Source: Lactonifactor longoviformis DSM 17459 (lineage in GTDB: Bacteria; Bacillota; Clostridia; Lachnospirales; Lachnospiraceae). Taken from it: a stretch of DNA of 64,000 bases. Made by a program: the position numbers and the translations under genes. Below are positions 18,033 to 27,099 of the stretch, one piece after another (positions within the stretch are counted from its first letter, which is position 1; every line of letters begins with the position of its first letter). The DNA lies in the NCBI RefSeq assembly GCF_900129135.1, contig NZ_FQVI01000007.1:62001-126000 (forward strand), written 5' to 3'. The notes under the pieces were generated by a model that saw only the letters and a list, made by a program, of their open reading frames with translations, was not told where the DNA came from and made no database searches.

Positions 18033-19013
18033 ATGAAAGAGATTGTGATAGGGGAAAACCAGGCCGGACAGCGATTTGATAAATATTTGTCCAAATACCT
18101 TAACGAGGCGCCTAAAAGTTTTCTCTACAAAATGCTAAGAAAAAAGAATATAACACTGAATGGAAAGAAGGCTACCGGAAGCGAAAAGCTGAAGGAGCAG
18201 GATATTGTACGCCTCTTTCTCTCAGAGGAGACCATAGACAAGTTTTCACAGGTGAAAGTGGAAAGAAGCCATGGGAAATTGTCCATCCTGTATGAGGATA
18301 AGCATATAGCGGCAGTCAATAAGCCCTCAGGAATGTTGTCCCAGAAAGCATCGGGCAGTGATGTCTCGCTGGTGGAGTACCTGACCGGTTATCTGCTGGA
18401 GAGCGGACAGATGAAAGAGGAGGATTTCAGATGTTTTCATCCCGGGATATGCAATCGTCTTGACCGTAATACCAGCGGTATTGTAATCGCAGGAAAAACC
18501 CTGGCCGGCCTTCAGGAGATGAACGAGGCCTTTAAGCTGCGTTCCCTCAAAAAAGAATATCTGGCTTTGGTGGAGGGTGTGGTTTCCTCCGGGGCATATC
18601 TGAAAGGATATTTGCATAAAGATGAAAAATGTAATAAAGTAGTAGTAGAAAAAGAGCCGTTTGAGGGAAGTGTTCCTATAGAAACCGAGTACCGTCCCTT
18701 AGCCGGCAATCAGAGGGTAACTCTTTTGAATATTCATTTGGTCACGGGCCGTTCCCATCAGATACGAAGCCATCTGGCCAGTATCGGACATCCAGTCATT
18801 GGTGATGGAAAGTACGGCAGCAAAAAGAGCAACCAGCTGTTTTGTGACAGCTACGGAGTGAAGTCCCAGCTGCTTCACGCATATCGGCTTACAATGCCTG
18901 AGTTGAAGGGAGAACTGAACTATCTATCCCACAAGGTGCTGACGGCGCCAATACCTTCAGACATGAAAAGAGTTCTGGAGGGAGAACACATAGAGGAGAG
19001 TATACATGAATGA
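18033..19013 (+). CDS. RluA-family pseudouridine synthase (RluC/RluD type)
   Basis: This is a 326-residue protein. An N-terminal S4-like domain (GQRFDKYLSKYL...LRKKNITLNGKK) precedes the RluA catalytic domain with NRLDRNTSGIVIAGK (catalytic Asp) and TGRSHQIRSHLASIGHPVIGDGKYG. It should modify uridines in 23S rRNA; the exact site is not predictable. Its stop overlaps the start of lepB in an ATGA junction. Confidence 0.9.
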   Translation: MKEIVIGENQAGQRFDKYLSKYLNEAPKSFLYKMLRKKNITLNGKKATGSEKLKEQDIVRLFLSEETIDKFSQVKVERSHGKLSILYEDKHIAAVNKPSGMLSQKASGSDVSLVEYLTGYLLESGQMKEEDFRCFHPGICNRLDRNTSGIVIAGKTLAGLQEMNEAFKLRSLKKEYLALVEGVVSSGAYLKGYLHKDEKCNKVVVEKEPFEGSVPIETEYRPLAGNQRVTLLNIHLVTGRSHQIRSHLASIGHPVIGDGKYGSKKSNQLFCDSYGVKSQLLHAYRLTMPELKGELNYLSHKVLTAPIPSDMKRVLEGEHIEESIHE

Positions 19014-19549
19014 GTAAAAAAAATACGGGGCCATCCATCGGCAGGGAATTATGGGAATATATTAAAATGATTATCTTCGTGGTAGCGGTTGTCTTTGTTA
19101 TCAATAATTTTTTGCTGATTAATGCAAAGATACCCTCAGAATCCATGGAAAAGACAATCATGACAGGGGACAGGATTTTTGGCAACCGTCTGGCATATCT
19201 TTTTGAGGAGCCGGAGCGCTATGATGTAGTGATTTTTAAGTATCCGGACAACGAAAGCCAGCTTTTTATTAAGAGAATTATCGGACTTCCGGGGGAAACA
19301 GTTACGATTATAGACGGAAAGGTGTATATCAATGACTCAGACACCCCGCTGGACGACAGCTTTACGCCGGAGACTCCGGCCGGAAGCTACGGACCTTATG
19401 AGGTTCCGGAAGGATGCTATTTTATGCTGGGGGATAACAGGAATTATTCCAAGGACTCCAGATTCTGGGCAAATACCTATGTAAAGAAAGATAAGATACT
19501 TGGGAAAGCGGTGATCCGCTACTTCCCTTCGATTAAACGGATTAAATAG
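19010..19549 (+). CDS. lepB: Signal peptidase I
   Basis: This 179-residue enzyme is a type I signal peptidase of the short Gram-positive kind. One N-terminal transmembrane helix is followed by box B with the catalytic Ser in IPSESMEKTI, box D with the catalytic Lys in FIKRIIGLPGE and box E in GDNRNYSKDSR. It removes signal peptides from secreted proteins on the outer face of the membrane, and could process the large secreted protein of the 33-kb locus. Overlaps the RluA-type gene by 4 bp. Confidence 0.95.
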   Translation: MSKKNTGPSIGRELWEYIKMIIFVVAVVFVINNFLLINAKIPSESMEKTIMTGDRIFGNRLAYLFEEPERYDVVIFKYPDNESQLFIKRIIGLPGETVTIIDGKVYINDSDTPLDDSFTPETPAGSYGPYEVPEGCYFMLGDNRNYSKDSRFWANTYVKKDKILGKAVIRYFPSIKRIK

Positions 19550-19567
19550 ATACAGGAGCAGATTGCT

Positions 19568-20098
19568 ATGAGTACTTGGAATTCCAGAGGGCTTCGGGGT
19601 TCCACCCTGGAAGAGTTTATTAACCGGACTTGTGAACAGTACCGGGAAAAGAAGCTGGCAGTAATCCAGAAGATCCCTACGCCCATTACTCCTGTGAGAA
19701 TTGATAAGGAAAGCCGACATATTACGCTGGCCTACTTTGAAAAGAAAAGTACAGTGGATTATATTGGTGCTGTGCAGGGCATTCCGGTATGTTTTGATGC
19801 AAAGGAATGCCATTCCAATCAATTTCCTCTGCAGAATATCCATCAGCATCAGGTGGATTTTATGGGAGAGTTTGAGGGACAGGGAGGCATTGCCTTCCTT
19901 ATTCTTTTTTTTACCAGGAGAAATGAATTTTACTATCTGCGCTATGAAGACATGCTGAGATTCTGGGAGCGGGGACAAAGCGGGGGGCGTAAGCACTTTA
20001 CCCTGGAAGAGCTAAACCCGGAATATTTTTTTACCAGCGGACACGGCTTTTTGGTGCCGTTTCTGGAGGGTCTGCAAAAGGATCTTCTGTCCAGATAG
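19568..20098 (+). CDS. recU: Holliday junction resolvase RecU
   Basis: This is a 176-residue protein. NSRGLRGSTLEEFINRTCEQY, KIPTPITPVR, the Asp in STVDYIGAVQG and FDAKECHSNQFPLQNIHQHQ match the RecU nuclease, with the expected Asp and Glu-x-Lys metal-site residues (D...KE). RecU cuts four-way DNA junctions at the end of recombination, replacing RuvC in Firmicutes. Here it is not next to a penicillin-binding protein gene as in Bacillus, but follows lepB by 18 bp. Confidence 0.9.
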   Translation: MSTWNSRGLRGSTLEEFINRTCEQYREKKLAVIQKIPTPITPVRIDKESRHITLAYFEKKSTVDYIGAVQGIPVCFDAKECHSNQFPLQNIHQHQVDFMGEFEGQGGIAFLILFFTRRNEFYYLRYEDMLRFWERGQSGGRKHFTLEELNPEYFFTSGHGFLVPFLEGLQKDLLSR

Positions 20099-20124
20099 TA
20101 AAGCAGGACGGTTAAAATACAGGA

Positions 20125-20182
20125 TTGACAAACGGATAAAGTTTCTTTATAATTTTATTTGCTAATATGGTATCGAATTAGC
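20125..20182 (+). promoter_or_regulatory. his operon promoter with an inverted repeat just downstream
   Basis: A consensus promoter, TTGACA (20125-20130), 17 bases, TATAAT (20148-20153), lies 60 bp before hisZ. An inverted repeat GCTAAT (20161-20166) / ATTAGC (20177-20182) covers the expected transcription start. It could be an operator or a 5' mRNA hairpin. Confidence 0.75.
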
Positions 20183-20213
20183 AGTTTAATGTAATAAAGC
20201 AAAGGAGAATAAT

Positions 20214-21392
20214 ATGGAGAGAATGTTTCATACGCCGGAAGGGGTAAGAGATGTATATAATGGGGAATGCGAACAAAAGCTGGTTCTTGAAGAACGTTTA
20301 CATACAGTGCTCAGAAGCTATGGGTATCAGGACATAGAAACACCGACCTTTGAATACTTTGATGTTTTCAGCCGTGAGGTGGGAACTATACCCTCCAAAG
20401 ACTTGTATAAGTTTTTTGACCGTGAGGGAAATACCCTGGTGCTGCGCCCCGACTTTACGCCGTCTATTGCCCGGGCGGTATCTATGTACTTCACACCGGA
20501 AGAATTTCCCCTCCGTCTCTGCTATAAGGGGAATACCTTTATCAATAATTCCAGTTATCAGGGCCGGTTAAAAGAGTCTACCCAAATGGGGGTGGAGTTT
20601 GTGGGGGATGGCTCTGCACAGAGTGACGGGGAGATTCTGGCGCTTATGGTTGAGCTGCTCTCAACGGCAGGACTGAAGGAATTTCAGATCAGCATCGGTC
20701 AGGTGGACTTTTTTAAATCTCTGTTAGAAGATGCAGGTATGGATGGGGAGATGGAGGAACAGCTGCGCCAGCAGATTTCCAATAAGAATTATTTTGGGGT
20801 AGAGGAACTGATCTCTAATCTGAATCTGGATTCTGAGCTTGAAAAAGCATTTCTTATGCTTCCCAAGCTTTACGGGGGAGTGGAAATGCTGACAGAAGCT
20901 AAGACGCTCACAAAGAACACACAGGCAGTCAAAGCGCTGGAACGGCTGGAAGAAATTTATGAGGTACTTGCCTGCTACGGATGTGAGAAGTATATTGCCT
21001 TTGACTTATCCATGCTGAGCAAATATCAGTATTACACAGGGATTATCTTTCAGGCATATACATATGGGACCGGGGATGCCATAATCAAGGGGGGACGGTA
21101 CAATCATCTGCTGGGGCACTTCGGAAAGCCTGCGGCTGCCATTGGATTCACCATTGTCATGGAGAATCTTATGAATGCACTTTCCCGCCAGGGAATACAG
21201 ATACCTGTGGAGACCAAAAGGATCCTGATTTTATATACCAAAGAGCAGCAGAAAGAAGCAATTGCCATGGCAGCCTCCTGGAGAAAAAAGGGGGGAGAGG
21301 CAGAGCTTCTGTTAAAAGATCCGGTTCGAACCAAAGAGGATTATGAGAAGAGAGGAAAGTATAATGAGATATTTGACCTTTGCCCTAGGTAA
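20214..21392 (+). CDS. hisZ: ATP phosphoribosyltransferase regulatory subunit HisZ
   Basis: This is a 392-residue class II aminoacyl-tRNA synthetase paralog. It resembles HisRS ([46 protein letters not shown]) but heads a histidine operon and lacks the anticodon-binding domain. HisZ joins the short form of HisG to make the active, histidine-regulated ATP phosphoribosyltransferase. The gene overlaps hisG by 29 bp. Confidence 0.93.
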   Translation: MERMFHTPEGVRDVYNGECEQKLVLEERLHTVLRSYGYQDIETPTFEYFDVFSREVGTIPSKDLYKFFDREGNTLVLRPDFTPSIARAVSMYFTPEEFPLRLCYKGNTFINNSSYQGRLKESTQMGVEFVGDGSAQSDGEILALMVELLSTAGLKEFQISIGQVDFFKSLLEDAGMDGEMEEQLRQQISNKNYFGVEELISNLNLDSELEKAFLMLPKLYGGVEMLTEAKTLTKNTQAVKALERLEEIYEVLACYGCEKYIAFDLSMLSKYQYYTGIIFQAYTYGTGDAIIKGGRYNHLLGHFGKPAAAIGFTIVMENLMNALSRQGIQIPVETKRILILYTKEQQKEAIAMAASWRKKGGEAELLLKDPVRTKEDYEKRGKYNEIFDLCPR

Positions 21393-21999
21393 GGGGCGTC
21401 TTGCCAGGACAACCCTGGAGTTGTTTGAAAAAATAGGAATCACCTGTGAGGAGATGAAAGACAAAGACTCCAGAAAGCTTATTTTTGTAAATGAAGAATT
21501 AAAATTAAAGTTTTTTCTGTCCAAAGGTCCGGATGTACCTACCTATGTAGAATACGGAGCGGCAGATATCGGCATTGTGGGCAAAGATACCATATTGGAA
21601 GAGGGAAGAAAGCTCTATGAAGTTCTGGATCTGGGATTCGGCAAATGCCGGATGTGTGTATGCGGGCCCCAGTCAGCCAGAGAGCTTTTGAATCACAGCC
21701 AGCTGATCCGGGTAGCTACAAAATATCCCAACATCGCCAAAGATTATTTTTATAACAAAAAGCATCAGACAGTAGAAATTATCAAACTGAACGGCTCCAT
21801 TGAGCTGGCTCCTATTGTCGGATTGTCAGAGGTGATTGTGGATATTGTTGAGACCGGTTCTACCCTGAGAGAGAACGGGCTGGAGGTTTTGGAAGAGGTA
21901 TGCCCACTCTCTGCGCGAATGGTAGTAAACCAGGTCAGTATGAAGATGGAAAATGACAGAATCAGTAAAATAATTACAGATCTAAAGTCTGTGCTGTAG
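21364..21999 (+). CDS. hisG: ATP phosphoribosyltransferase, short form HisG
   Basis: This 211-residue catalytic subunit performs the first step of histidine synthesis, from ATP and PRPP. It begins [20 protein letters not shown] and has the PRPP site in [18 protein letters not shown]. The regulatory ACT-like domain of long HisG is absent, which matches the presence of HisZ. ATG 21364, with GAGAGGAAAG upstream, is chosen over an in-frame ATG at 21343. Confidence 0.95.
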   Translation: MRYLTFALGKGRLARTTLELFEKIGITCEEMKDKDSRKLIFVNEELKLKFFLSKGPDVPTYVEYGAADIGIVGKDTILEEGRKLYEVLDLGFGKCRMCVCGPQSARELLNHSQLIRVATKYPNIAKDYFYNKKHQTVEIIKLNGSIELAPIVGLSEVIVDIVETGSTLRENGLEVLEEVCPLSARMVVNQVSMKMENDRISKIITDLKSVL

Positions 22000-22011
22000 C
22001 GAGGAGATAAC

Positions 22012-23310
22012 ATGAGGACAGTAAAATTAACGAAAGAGGCTATTTCTGATATACTGGAAACGATGCTCCAAAGAAGCCCGGGCAACTACGGTGCTTACGA
22101 GGCGCGGGTGACAGAGATTCTCCGTCAGGTGAGGGAAAGAGGAGATGAGGCGGTTTTTGAATACACCCGGCAGTTTGACAAGTTTCCGGCAGACGCATCT
22201 AATATTCGGGTGACTGAGGAAGAAATTTTACGGGCATATGAAGAGACAGATCCCGCTCTTACAGAGGTGATTCGCAAGGCCCTGGTCAATATTCAGAAGT
22301 ATCACGAGAAGCAAAAGCGAAACAGCTGGTTTGACACCAGCGGGGACGGGACCATGCTGGGGCAAAAGGTCACTCCCATGGAGAAGGTCGGTGTATATGT
22401 GCCTGGCGGCAAAGCAGTATATCCCTCTTCTGTGCTGATGAATATAGTGCCGGCCAAAGCCGCCGGGGTTGAGAGAATTATTATGACCACACCGGCCAAC
22501 AGCGAAGGAAAGGTTAATCCGGCGGTGCTGGTGGCAGCAAAAGAGGCGGGCGCAGATGAGGTATATAAGGCCGGAGGTGCCCAGGCCATCGGGGCGATGG
22601 CTTACGGAACGGCCAGCATTCCCAAGGTGGATAAGATTGTAGGCCCCGGCAATATTTATGTGGCACTGGCAAAAAGGGCAGTGTACGGACATGTGAGCAT
22701 TGACTCAATTGCAGGCCCAAGTGAGATTCTGGTACTGGCTGACGAAACTGCCAATCCCAGATATGTGGCGGCGGATCTCTTATCACAGGCAGAACACGAT
22801 GAATTGGCCTCCGCTATTTTGATTACCACCAGTGAAGCTTTGGCAGAAAGAGTAAACCATGAGATCCATAATTTCCTGCAGACACTTTCCAGAAGAGAAA
22901 TCATAGAAAAATCTCTGGATAATTTTGGATATATTCTCCTTGCAAAAGACATGGAGGAGGCGATTGAGACTGCCAACGCCATTGCCTCCGAGCATCTGGA
23001 GATTGTTACCAGGGATCCCTTCTATGTGATGACCAAAATAAAAAATGCAGGGGCAATTTTCCTGGGCGAATACAGCAGTGAACCTCTGGGTGACTATTTT
23101 GCGGGTCCCAATCACATCCTTCCCACCAATGGTACTGCAAAATTTTTCTCTCCTTTGGGGGTGGATGATTTTGTTAAAAAATCCAGTGTGATTTATTATT
23201 CCAGGGAGGCTCTTGCACCTATTCATAAAGATATTATACAGTTTGCCGAGTCAGAACAGCTCACGGCTCATGCCAATTCCATCCGGGTGCGTTTTGACGA
23301 GGAGAGTTAG
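22012..23310 (+). CDS. hisD: Histidinol dehydrogenase
   Basis: This 432-residue enzyme oxidises histidinol to histidine with two NAD in the last two steps. Family signatures are clear: VYVPGGKAVYPSSVLMN, KAGGAQAIGAMAYGT, VDKIVGPGNIYVALAKR, IAGPSEILVLAD and QAEHDE with zinc-ligand and catalytic residues. GAGGAGAT precedes the ATG. Full length and intact. Confidence 0.96.
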   Translation: MRTVKLTKEAISDILETMLQRSPGNYGAYEARVTEILRQVRERGDEAVFEYTRQFDKFPADASNIRVTEEEILRAYEETDPALTEVIRKALVNIQKYHEKQKRNSWFDTSGDGTMLGQKVTPMEKVGVYVPGGKAVYPSSVLMNIVPAKAAGVERIIMTTPANSEGKVNPAVLVAAKEAGADEVYKAGGAQAIGAMAYGTASIPKVDKIVGPGNIYVALAKRAVYGHVSIDSIAGPSEILVLADETANPRYVAADLLSQAEHDELASAILITTSEALAERVNHEIHNFLQTLSRREIIEKSLDNFGYILLAKDMEEAIETANAIASEHLEIVTRDPFYVMTKIKNAGAIFLGEYSSEPLGDYFAGPNHILPTNGTAKFFSPLGVDDFVKKSSVIYYSREALAPIHKDIIQFAESEQLTAHANSIRVRFDEES

Positions 23311-23328
23311 CAGGGAAAGGAGAAAGCT

Positions 23329-23919
23329 ATGAGCAGAAAGGCAACCGTGACCAGAGATACAAAGGAAACACAGATTCAGCTGACTCTGGAGCTGGACGGC
23401 AGCGGAAGCAGTTCTATCGATACCGGAGTGGGATTTTTTAATCATATGATGGAAGGGTTTACCCGTCATGGGCTATTCAATCTTACGTTAAAGGTAAACG
23501 GGGATCTGGAGGTGGATGACCACCATACGATAGAAGACACGGGAATCGTGCTGGGGACTGCTATTGCCCAGGCTGTGGGGGATAAAAAAGGAATCCGCAG
23601 ATACGGAAGCATGATACTTCCTATGGATGAAACCCTGGTTCTGTGCGCCATTGATTTATGCGGACGTCCCTATTTCTCCTTTGACGGGGAATTTACAAGG
23701 GATAAGGTGGGAGATATGGAGACGGAGATGATTCGTGAATTCTTCTATGCCGTCTCTTACAGTGCGGGAATGAATCTTCATATGAAGATTCTTACTGGCG
23801 GGAATAACCATCATATGGCAGAAGCCCTTTTTAAGGCATTCGCAAAGGCATTGGATGCTGCGGCAGCCTTTGACGGGAGGATTACAGACGTTCTGTCAAC
23901 GAAGGGGACTCTTTCGTGA
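23329..23919 (+). CDS. hisB: Imidazoleglycerol-phosphate dehydratase
   Basis: This 196-residue monofunctional HisB carries the two metal-binding repeats DDHHTIEDTGI and NNHHMAEALFKAFA, and GFFNHMMEGFTRHG near the N-terminus. It dehydrates imidazole glycerol phosphate to imidazole acetol phosphate. It lies 18 bp after hisD. A small GC-rich hairpin separates it from hisIE. Confidence 0.96.
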   Translation: MSRKATVTRDTKETQIQLTLELDGSGSSSIDTGVGFFNHMMEGFTRHGLFNLTLKVNGDLEVDDHHTIEDTGIVLGTAIAQAVGDKKGIRRYGSMILPMDETLVLCAIDLCGRPYFSFDGEFTRDKVGDMETEMIREFFYAVSYSAGMNLHMKILTGGNNHHMAEALFKAFAKALDAAAAFDGRITDVLSTKGTLS

Positions 23920-23947
23920 GGACTGCCGTCCAGATCCTTTGAATGCG

Positions 23948-23966
23948 CGTACGGTGTGCCCGTACG
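23948..23966 (+). repeat. Perfect 7-bp inverted repeat between hisB and hisIE
   Basis: CGTACGG (23948-23954) and CCGTACG (23960-23966) enclose a 5-base loop. No T-run follows, so it is not a standard terminator. It may protect or punctuate the his mRNA. Confidence 0.6.
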
Positions 23967-23997
23967 TTAAAGTACAGATATGGGAGATAAGATTAGT

Positions 23998-25287
23998 ATG
24001 AGAGATAAATTATTAATACCCTGCATTTACTTGAAATATGGAAAGGCCGTATGCGGTCTGGGCGAAGAAGCCACAAAAGCCTTTGATATGCCGGATCCTG
24101 TGGAGCTGGGGAGATTATACGGGAATCAGGGAGCGGATGAAGTTTTAATTTTTGATTTATCAGAGACAGATGAAGAACATGACGCCGCCATTGGAACTAT
24201 TCGGGAGATTGCAGAGAAGGCAGAGGTGCCTGTCATTGGTGCCGGCCATATCAGACGTATGGAGGATGTGAAAAAACTTCTCTATGCAGGATGCAAAAGA
24301 GTTGTACTGAATTTTTCAAAACCGGGAAATATAGAATTGCTGGAAGAGGTGTCAAAGCGGTTCGGGAAAGATAAGATAGGGGCAGCAGTGTCTGAGCCGG
24401 AGCAGGTAAAAAAGAATCTGGAGCTGCTGAAGACTTATGCGGACATGATTCTGTCTCTTACCAACGACTGGCAGCCTTTCAGGGAAGACTGGGAGGGAGA
24501 GCTTCTAGTGACAGTGCTTCCCAAAGAAAGGGATGCGGTTTTCGAGGTTTTGAAGCAGCCGGGTGTTACAGCTGTCACGGGAGCCTATGTCAGTGATCCC
24601 AAGGCGGATCGGATGAAGCTGAAAAAGTCCTGCCGCAAGGCCGGTATTCCGGTAAATACATGGGAGAGCCGGATAGCATGGAAAGATTTTAAGAAGAACA
24701 GTGACGGGATGGTGCCGGTAATTGTCCAGGACTACAAAACCAGTGAGGTTCTGATGCTGGCCTATATGAATCAGGAGGCTTTTGAGACAACCTTGGAAAC
24801 CGGAAGAATGACCTATTGGAGCAGAAGCAGGAATGAACTGTGGATGAAAGGACTGACCTCCGGACATTTCCAGTATGTAAAATCATTGACGCTGGACTGC
24901 GACAATGATACCATTCTTGCAAAAGTTTCCCAGGTAGGGGCTGCCTGTCATACGGGAAACAGAACCTGCTTTTTCCAGGAACTGGTGAAAAAAGAGTATG
25001 AGGATACCAATCCTCTGAAGGTTTTTCAGGATGTCTATGATGTGATACTGGACAGAAAAGTACATCCGAAGGAAGGATCCTATACCAATTATCTTTTTGA
25101 TAAGGGAATCGACAAAATTCTCAAAAAGGTAGGGGAGGAATGCACGGAGATTGTGATTGCCGCCAAAAATCCGGATAAAGAAGAGATCAAGTATGAAATC
25201 TCAGATTTCCTCTATCATGTTATGGTCCTTATGGCGGAAAAGGAAGTAACCTGGGAGGAAATTACCAGAGAACTGGCCAGAAGATAG
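23998..25287 (+). CDS. hisI: HisIE bifunctional enzyme with an N-terminal degenerate HisF-like domain
   Basis: This is a ~429-residue protein, about twice the usual HisIE. Residues ~1-215 align with the HisF/HisA barrel ([21 protein letters not shown]) but the start [14 protein letters not shown] has Tyr where HisF has its catalytic Asp11. Residues ~225-330 are the HisI cyclohydrolase, with [20 protein letters not shown] and the zinc Cys pattern CDND...[13 protein letters not shown]. The rest is the HisE pyrophosphohydrolase ([22 protein letters not shown]). It performs steps two and three of the pathway; hisA, hisF, hisH and hisC are not in this operon. An ATG at 23980 is an alternative start. 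Confidence 0.92.
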   Translation: MRDKLLIPCIYLKYGKAVCGLGEEATKAFDMPDPVELGRLYGNQGADEVLIFDLSETDEEHDAAIGTIREIAEKAEVPVIGAGHIRRMEDVKKLLYAGCKRVVLNFSKPGNIELLEEVSKRFGKDKIGAAVSEPEQVKKNLELLKTYADMILSLTNDWQPFREDWEGELLVTVLPKERDAVFEVLKQPGVTAVTGAYVSDPKADRMKLKKSCRKAGIPVNTWESRIAWKDFKKNSDGMVPVIVQDYKTSEVLMLAYMNQEAFETTLETGRMTYWSRSRNELWMKGLTSGHFQYVKSLTLDCDNDTILAKVSQVGAACHTGNRTCFFQELVKKEYEDTNPLKVFQDVYDVILDRKVHPKEGSYTNYLFDKGIDKILKKVGEECTEIVIAAKNPDKEEIKYEISDFLYHVMVLMAEKEVTWEEITRELARR

Positions 25288-25291
25288 TAAT

Positions 25292-25316
25292 AATCCAGGG
25301 AGTTTTCCCTGGATTT
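25292..25316. terminator. Terminator between hisIE and the MarR gene
   Basis: AATCCAGGG (25292-25300) pairs with CCCTGGATT (25307-25315). It separates convergent genes and can act on both strands. Confidence 0.7.
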
Positions 25317-25328
25317 AGTATTCTGCTC

Positions 25329-25760
25329 TTACATAGTAACTGCGTTTTCTGTGACTTTTTTCAGCATTTCTACGAAAACAGTTTTCTCTGAAACGGTTAG
25401 GTTTTTTGTTAATTTCAGGGACCATTCTTCTCCGATTTTCTTCAGCAGAGGGTAGAGTTCCTGGGATTTGGATGTGGGTGAAACGTCAATGGAACGATTG
25501 TCTTTTGGATTGGGAGAACGGGTAATATAACCGTTGGCTTCCAGCTTGGCCATCATTTTGGCTACCGTGCTTTTATCCATGTCGAGAATCTCGCAGAACT
25601 GATTCTGAACCATTTTCCCGTTTTCACAGATAATCATGATAAAGGGAGTCTGACCGCTGGTTACTCCCAGAGTCTTAGTCTCCTCGTTCAGGTACATCTG
25701 GGTTTTTCTATGTATGACAGATGTCATTTTCAGGATATCGTCCGGGGATATGTCCGGCAT
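25329..25760 (-). CDS. MarR family transcriptional regulator
   Basis: This protein of about 143 residues has the MarR winged helix: FCEILDMDKSTVAKMMAKLEANGYITRSPNPKDNRSIDVSPTSK, including the wing DxRs-like NPKDNRS. The ATG at 25760 is chosen because GAGGTG lies 8 bases upstream on the minus strand; another ATG at 25781 has no ribosome site. An inverted repeat ATAGT...ACTAT at 25783-25798 lies between the promoter and the start and may be its own operator. It is divergent from the sigma-like gene, a possible target. Ligand unknown. Confidence 0.9.
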   Translation of the reverse strand: MPDISPDDILKMTSVIHRKTQMYLNEETKTLGVTSGQTPFIMIICENGKMVQNQFCEILDMDKSTVAKMMAKLEANGYITRSPNPKDNRSIDVSPTSKSQELYPLLKKIGEEWSLKLTKNLTVSEKTVFVEMLKKVTENAVTM

Positions 25761-25782
25761 AAGAGTACACCTCAATTTCATA

Positions 25783-25798
25783 ATAGTTATGAGACTAT
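25783..25798 (-). promoter_or_regulatory. Candidate MarR operator
   Basis: An inverted repeat of ATAGT and ACTAT separated by six bases lies just downstream of a TTGACT/TAATAT-like minus-strand promoter. A dimeric MarR protein bound here would block its own transcription. Inferred from position only. Confidence 0.4.
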
Positions 25799-25931
25799 AT
25801 TATAATCTGATTGTAAAAAAGTCAATAGTTGGCAATGAAACATTTAGGCAGTCACAGCTTGTGGAGAATCTGCCTTTATGGTATGGTATAGGGAACGGTA
25901 TACGCCGGGAGATCAAAGTTTGGAGGTTATT

Positions 25932-26663
25932 ATGGAAGATAAGCTGCAATTTCAAAAAAAGCTGAAGAAACTGATGGAAGAGGCAAAGGATGCAGGGGAC
26001 TGTATGTCTCAGGAAAGAATAGAGGACTTTTTCCGGGAGGATAGTCTGTCAGAGGAACAGCTTGCGATGATAAAGGAATATCTGCTTGCCCGGGGCATCA
26101 CAGTTTCCGGATACAGGGGAGACGAAGTCTTAGCAGAAGAAAAGAAGAAAAAGCTGTCTCCGGATGAGGAGGCATACTTAAAAAAATACAGAGAGGAGTT
26201 ATCTCTGATCCGAAAGGAAGAAGAAGGGGAGAGAGCCCGTCTCATCCGGGAAGTAATACAAGGGGATGCATTGGCGAAAGGCAGACTTGCAGAGCTCTAT
26301 CTTGAAACGGTGGCAGAGCTGGCTGAAAAAATAGCAGGACCGGATATTTTTCTTGGGGATGCTGTGGCTGAGGGCAATGTAAATCTCTTGCTGGCTGTGG
26401 AACGACTGGATACAGAGGCGGACGCAGATACGTTTATCAAAGAAGAAATCCGCAGAGGAATTCTGGAATTGAACGAAGAACTATCTGAGCAGAAAAGAAG
26501 AGATGAGATGATGGTAAACAAGGTCGAGCGTCTGGAAGCTGCGATAAAAGAGCTGACAGAGGATGAGGATACAAAATTCAGCATTGAGGAATTGTCATTT
26601 TACCTTGAAATGACAGAGGAGGAGATACGGGATATTTTGAATCTGACAGGAGAAGACAAATAA
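25932..26663 (+). CDS. Truncated sigma-A-like protein (regions 1.1, part of 2 and 3 only)
   Basis: This is a 243-residue protein. Residues ~8-60 resemble region 1.1 of the main sigma factor (LMEEAKDAGDCMSQERIEDFF...GITVSG). Residues ~115-185 resemble regions 2.1-2.2 (ALAKGRLAELYLETVAELAEKI and AVAEGNVNLLLAVERL), the part that binds core RNA polymerase. The usual aromatic promoter-melting motif of region 2.3-2.4 is missing. A short segment FSIEELSFYLEMTEEEIRDIL resembles region 3.0, and region 4 is absent. It may bind polymerase without reading promoters. GGAGG precedes ATG 25932; the upstream ATG at 25878 is rejected. It is very acidic. Function unproven. Confidence 0.6.
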   Translation: MEDKLQFQKKLKKLMEEAKDAGDCMSQERIEDFFREDSLSEEQLAMIKEYLLARGITVSGYRGDEVLAEEKKKKLSPDEEAYLKKYREELSLIRKEEEGERARLIREVIQGDALAKGRLAELYLETVAELAEKIAGPDIFLGDAVAEGNVNLLLAVERLDTEADADTFIKEEIRRGILELNEELSEQKRRDEMMVNKVERLEAAIKELTEDEDTKFSIEELSFYLEMTEEEIRDILNLTGEDK

Positions 26664-26690
26664 AAAGGAGGATGCCCCTCCTTTTTATTT
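26662..26690 (+). terminator. Terminator after the sigma-like gene
   Basis: AAAAAGGAGG (26662-26671) pairs with CCTCCTTTTT (26677-26686). T-rich bases follow on the plus strand. Confidence 0.8.
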
Positions 26691-26711
26691 TTGTCTTTTT
26701 AAATGCAGCCC

Positions 26712-27098
26712 TTAGCAGTGACCGCTGCAGTCACCGTGACAGTCTCCTCCGTGGTGGTGATGTTCGTGATCTGCACATTGGGTATCAGGGTTGTACTGAA
26801 GCTGCCCTGACAGAAAGGCTGTTACCTGAGCGTCAGCATTGCCTGAGACACCTGGATACAATTCAATGCCGGCAGCAGCAAGGGCAGTCCTTGCACCGCC
26901 GCCGATTCCTCCGCAAATGAGGGCGTTTACCTCATGCTCCTGTAAAAATCCGGCCAATGCACCATGTCCCTGCCCGTCCGTGGATAGGACTTCTTCAGAA
27001 GTGATACTTCCGTCTTCTAAGGTATAAATTTTAAAATACTCGGTATGTCCAAAATGCTGGAATACCTCTCCGTTATCGTAAGTTACTGCAAGTTTCAT
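26712..27098 (-). CDS. NifX/NifB-type dinitrogenase iron-molybdenum cofactor family protein
   Basis: This protein of about 128 residues begins MKLAVTYDNGEVFQHFGHTEYFKIY and contains ALICGGIGGGARTALAAAGI, both typical of the NifX/MTH1175 family. Members bind iron-sulfur or iron-molybdenum clusters; outside nitrogen fixers they are thought to aid metal cluster handling. The C-terminus is His/Cys-rich (HEHHHHGGDCHGDCSGHC), a likely metal-binding tail. It lies 1 bp after the DUF134 gene in the same operon. A longer frame upstream is rejected, since AGGAGG-like bases precede the ATG at 27098. Confidence 0.85.
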   Translation of the reverse strand: MKLAVTYDNGEVFQHFGHTEYFKIYTLEDGSITSEEVLSTDGQGHGALAGFLQEHEVNALICGGIGGGARTALAAAGIELYPGVSGNADAQVTAFLSGQLQYNPDTQCADHEHHHHGGDCHGDCSGHC

Positions 27099-27099
27099 C

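Noticed and set aside
20214-21392. Histidyl-tRNA synthetase (HisS)
   Set aside because: The anticodon-binding domain is missing and the gene is fused by overlap to a short hisG, which marks it as HisZ.
26712-27098. Nitrogen fixation genes suggested by the NifX-like protein
   Set aside because: The family is widespread in non-fixing anaerobes and no nif structural genes are in the window.
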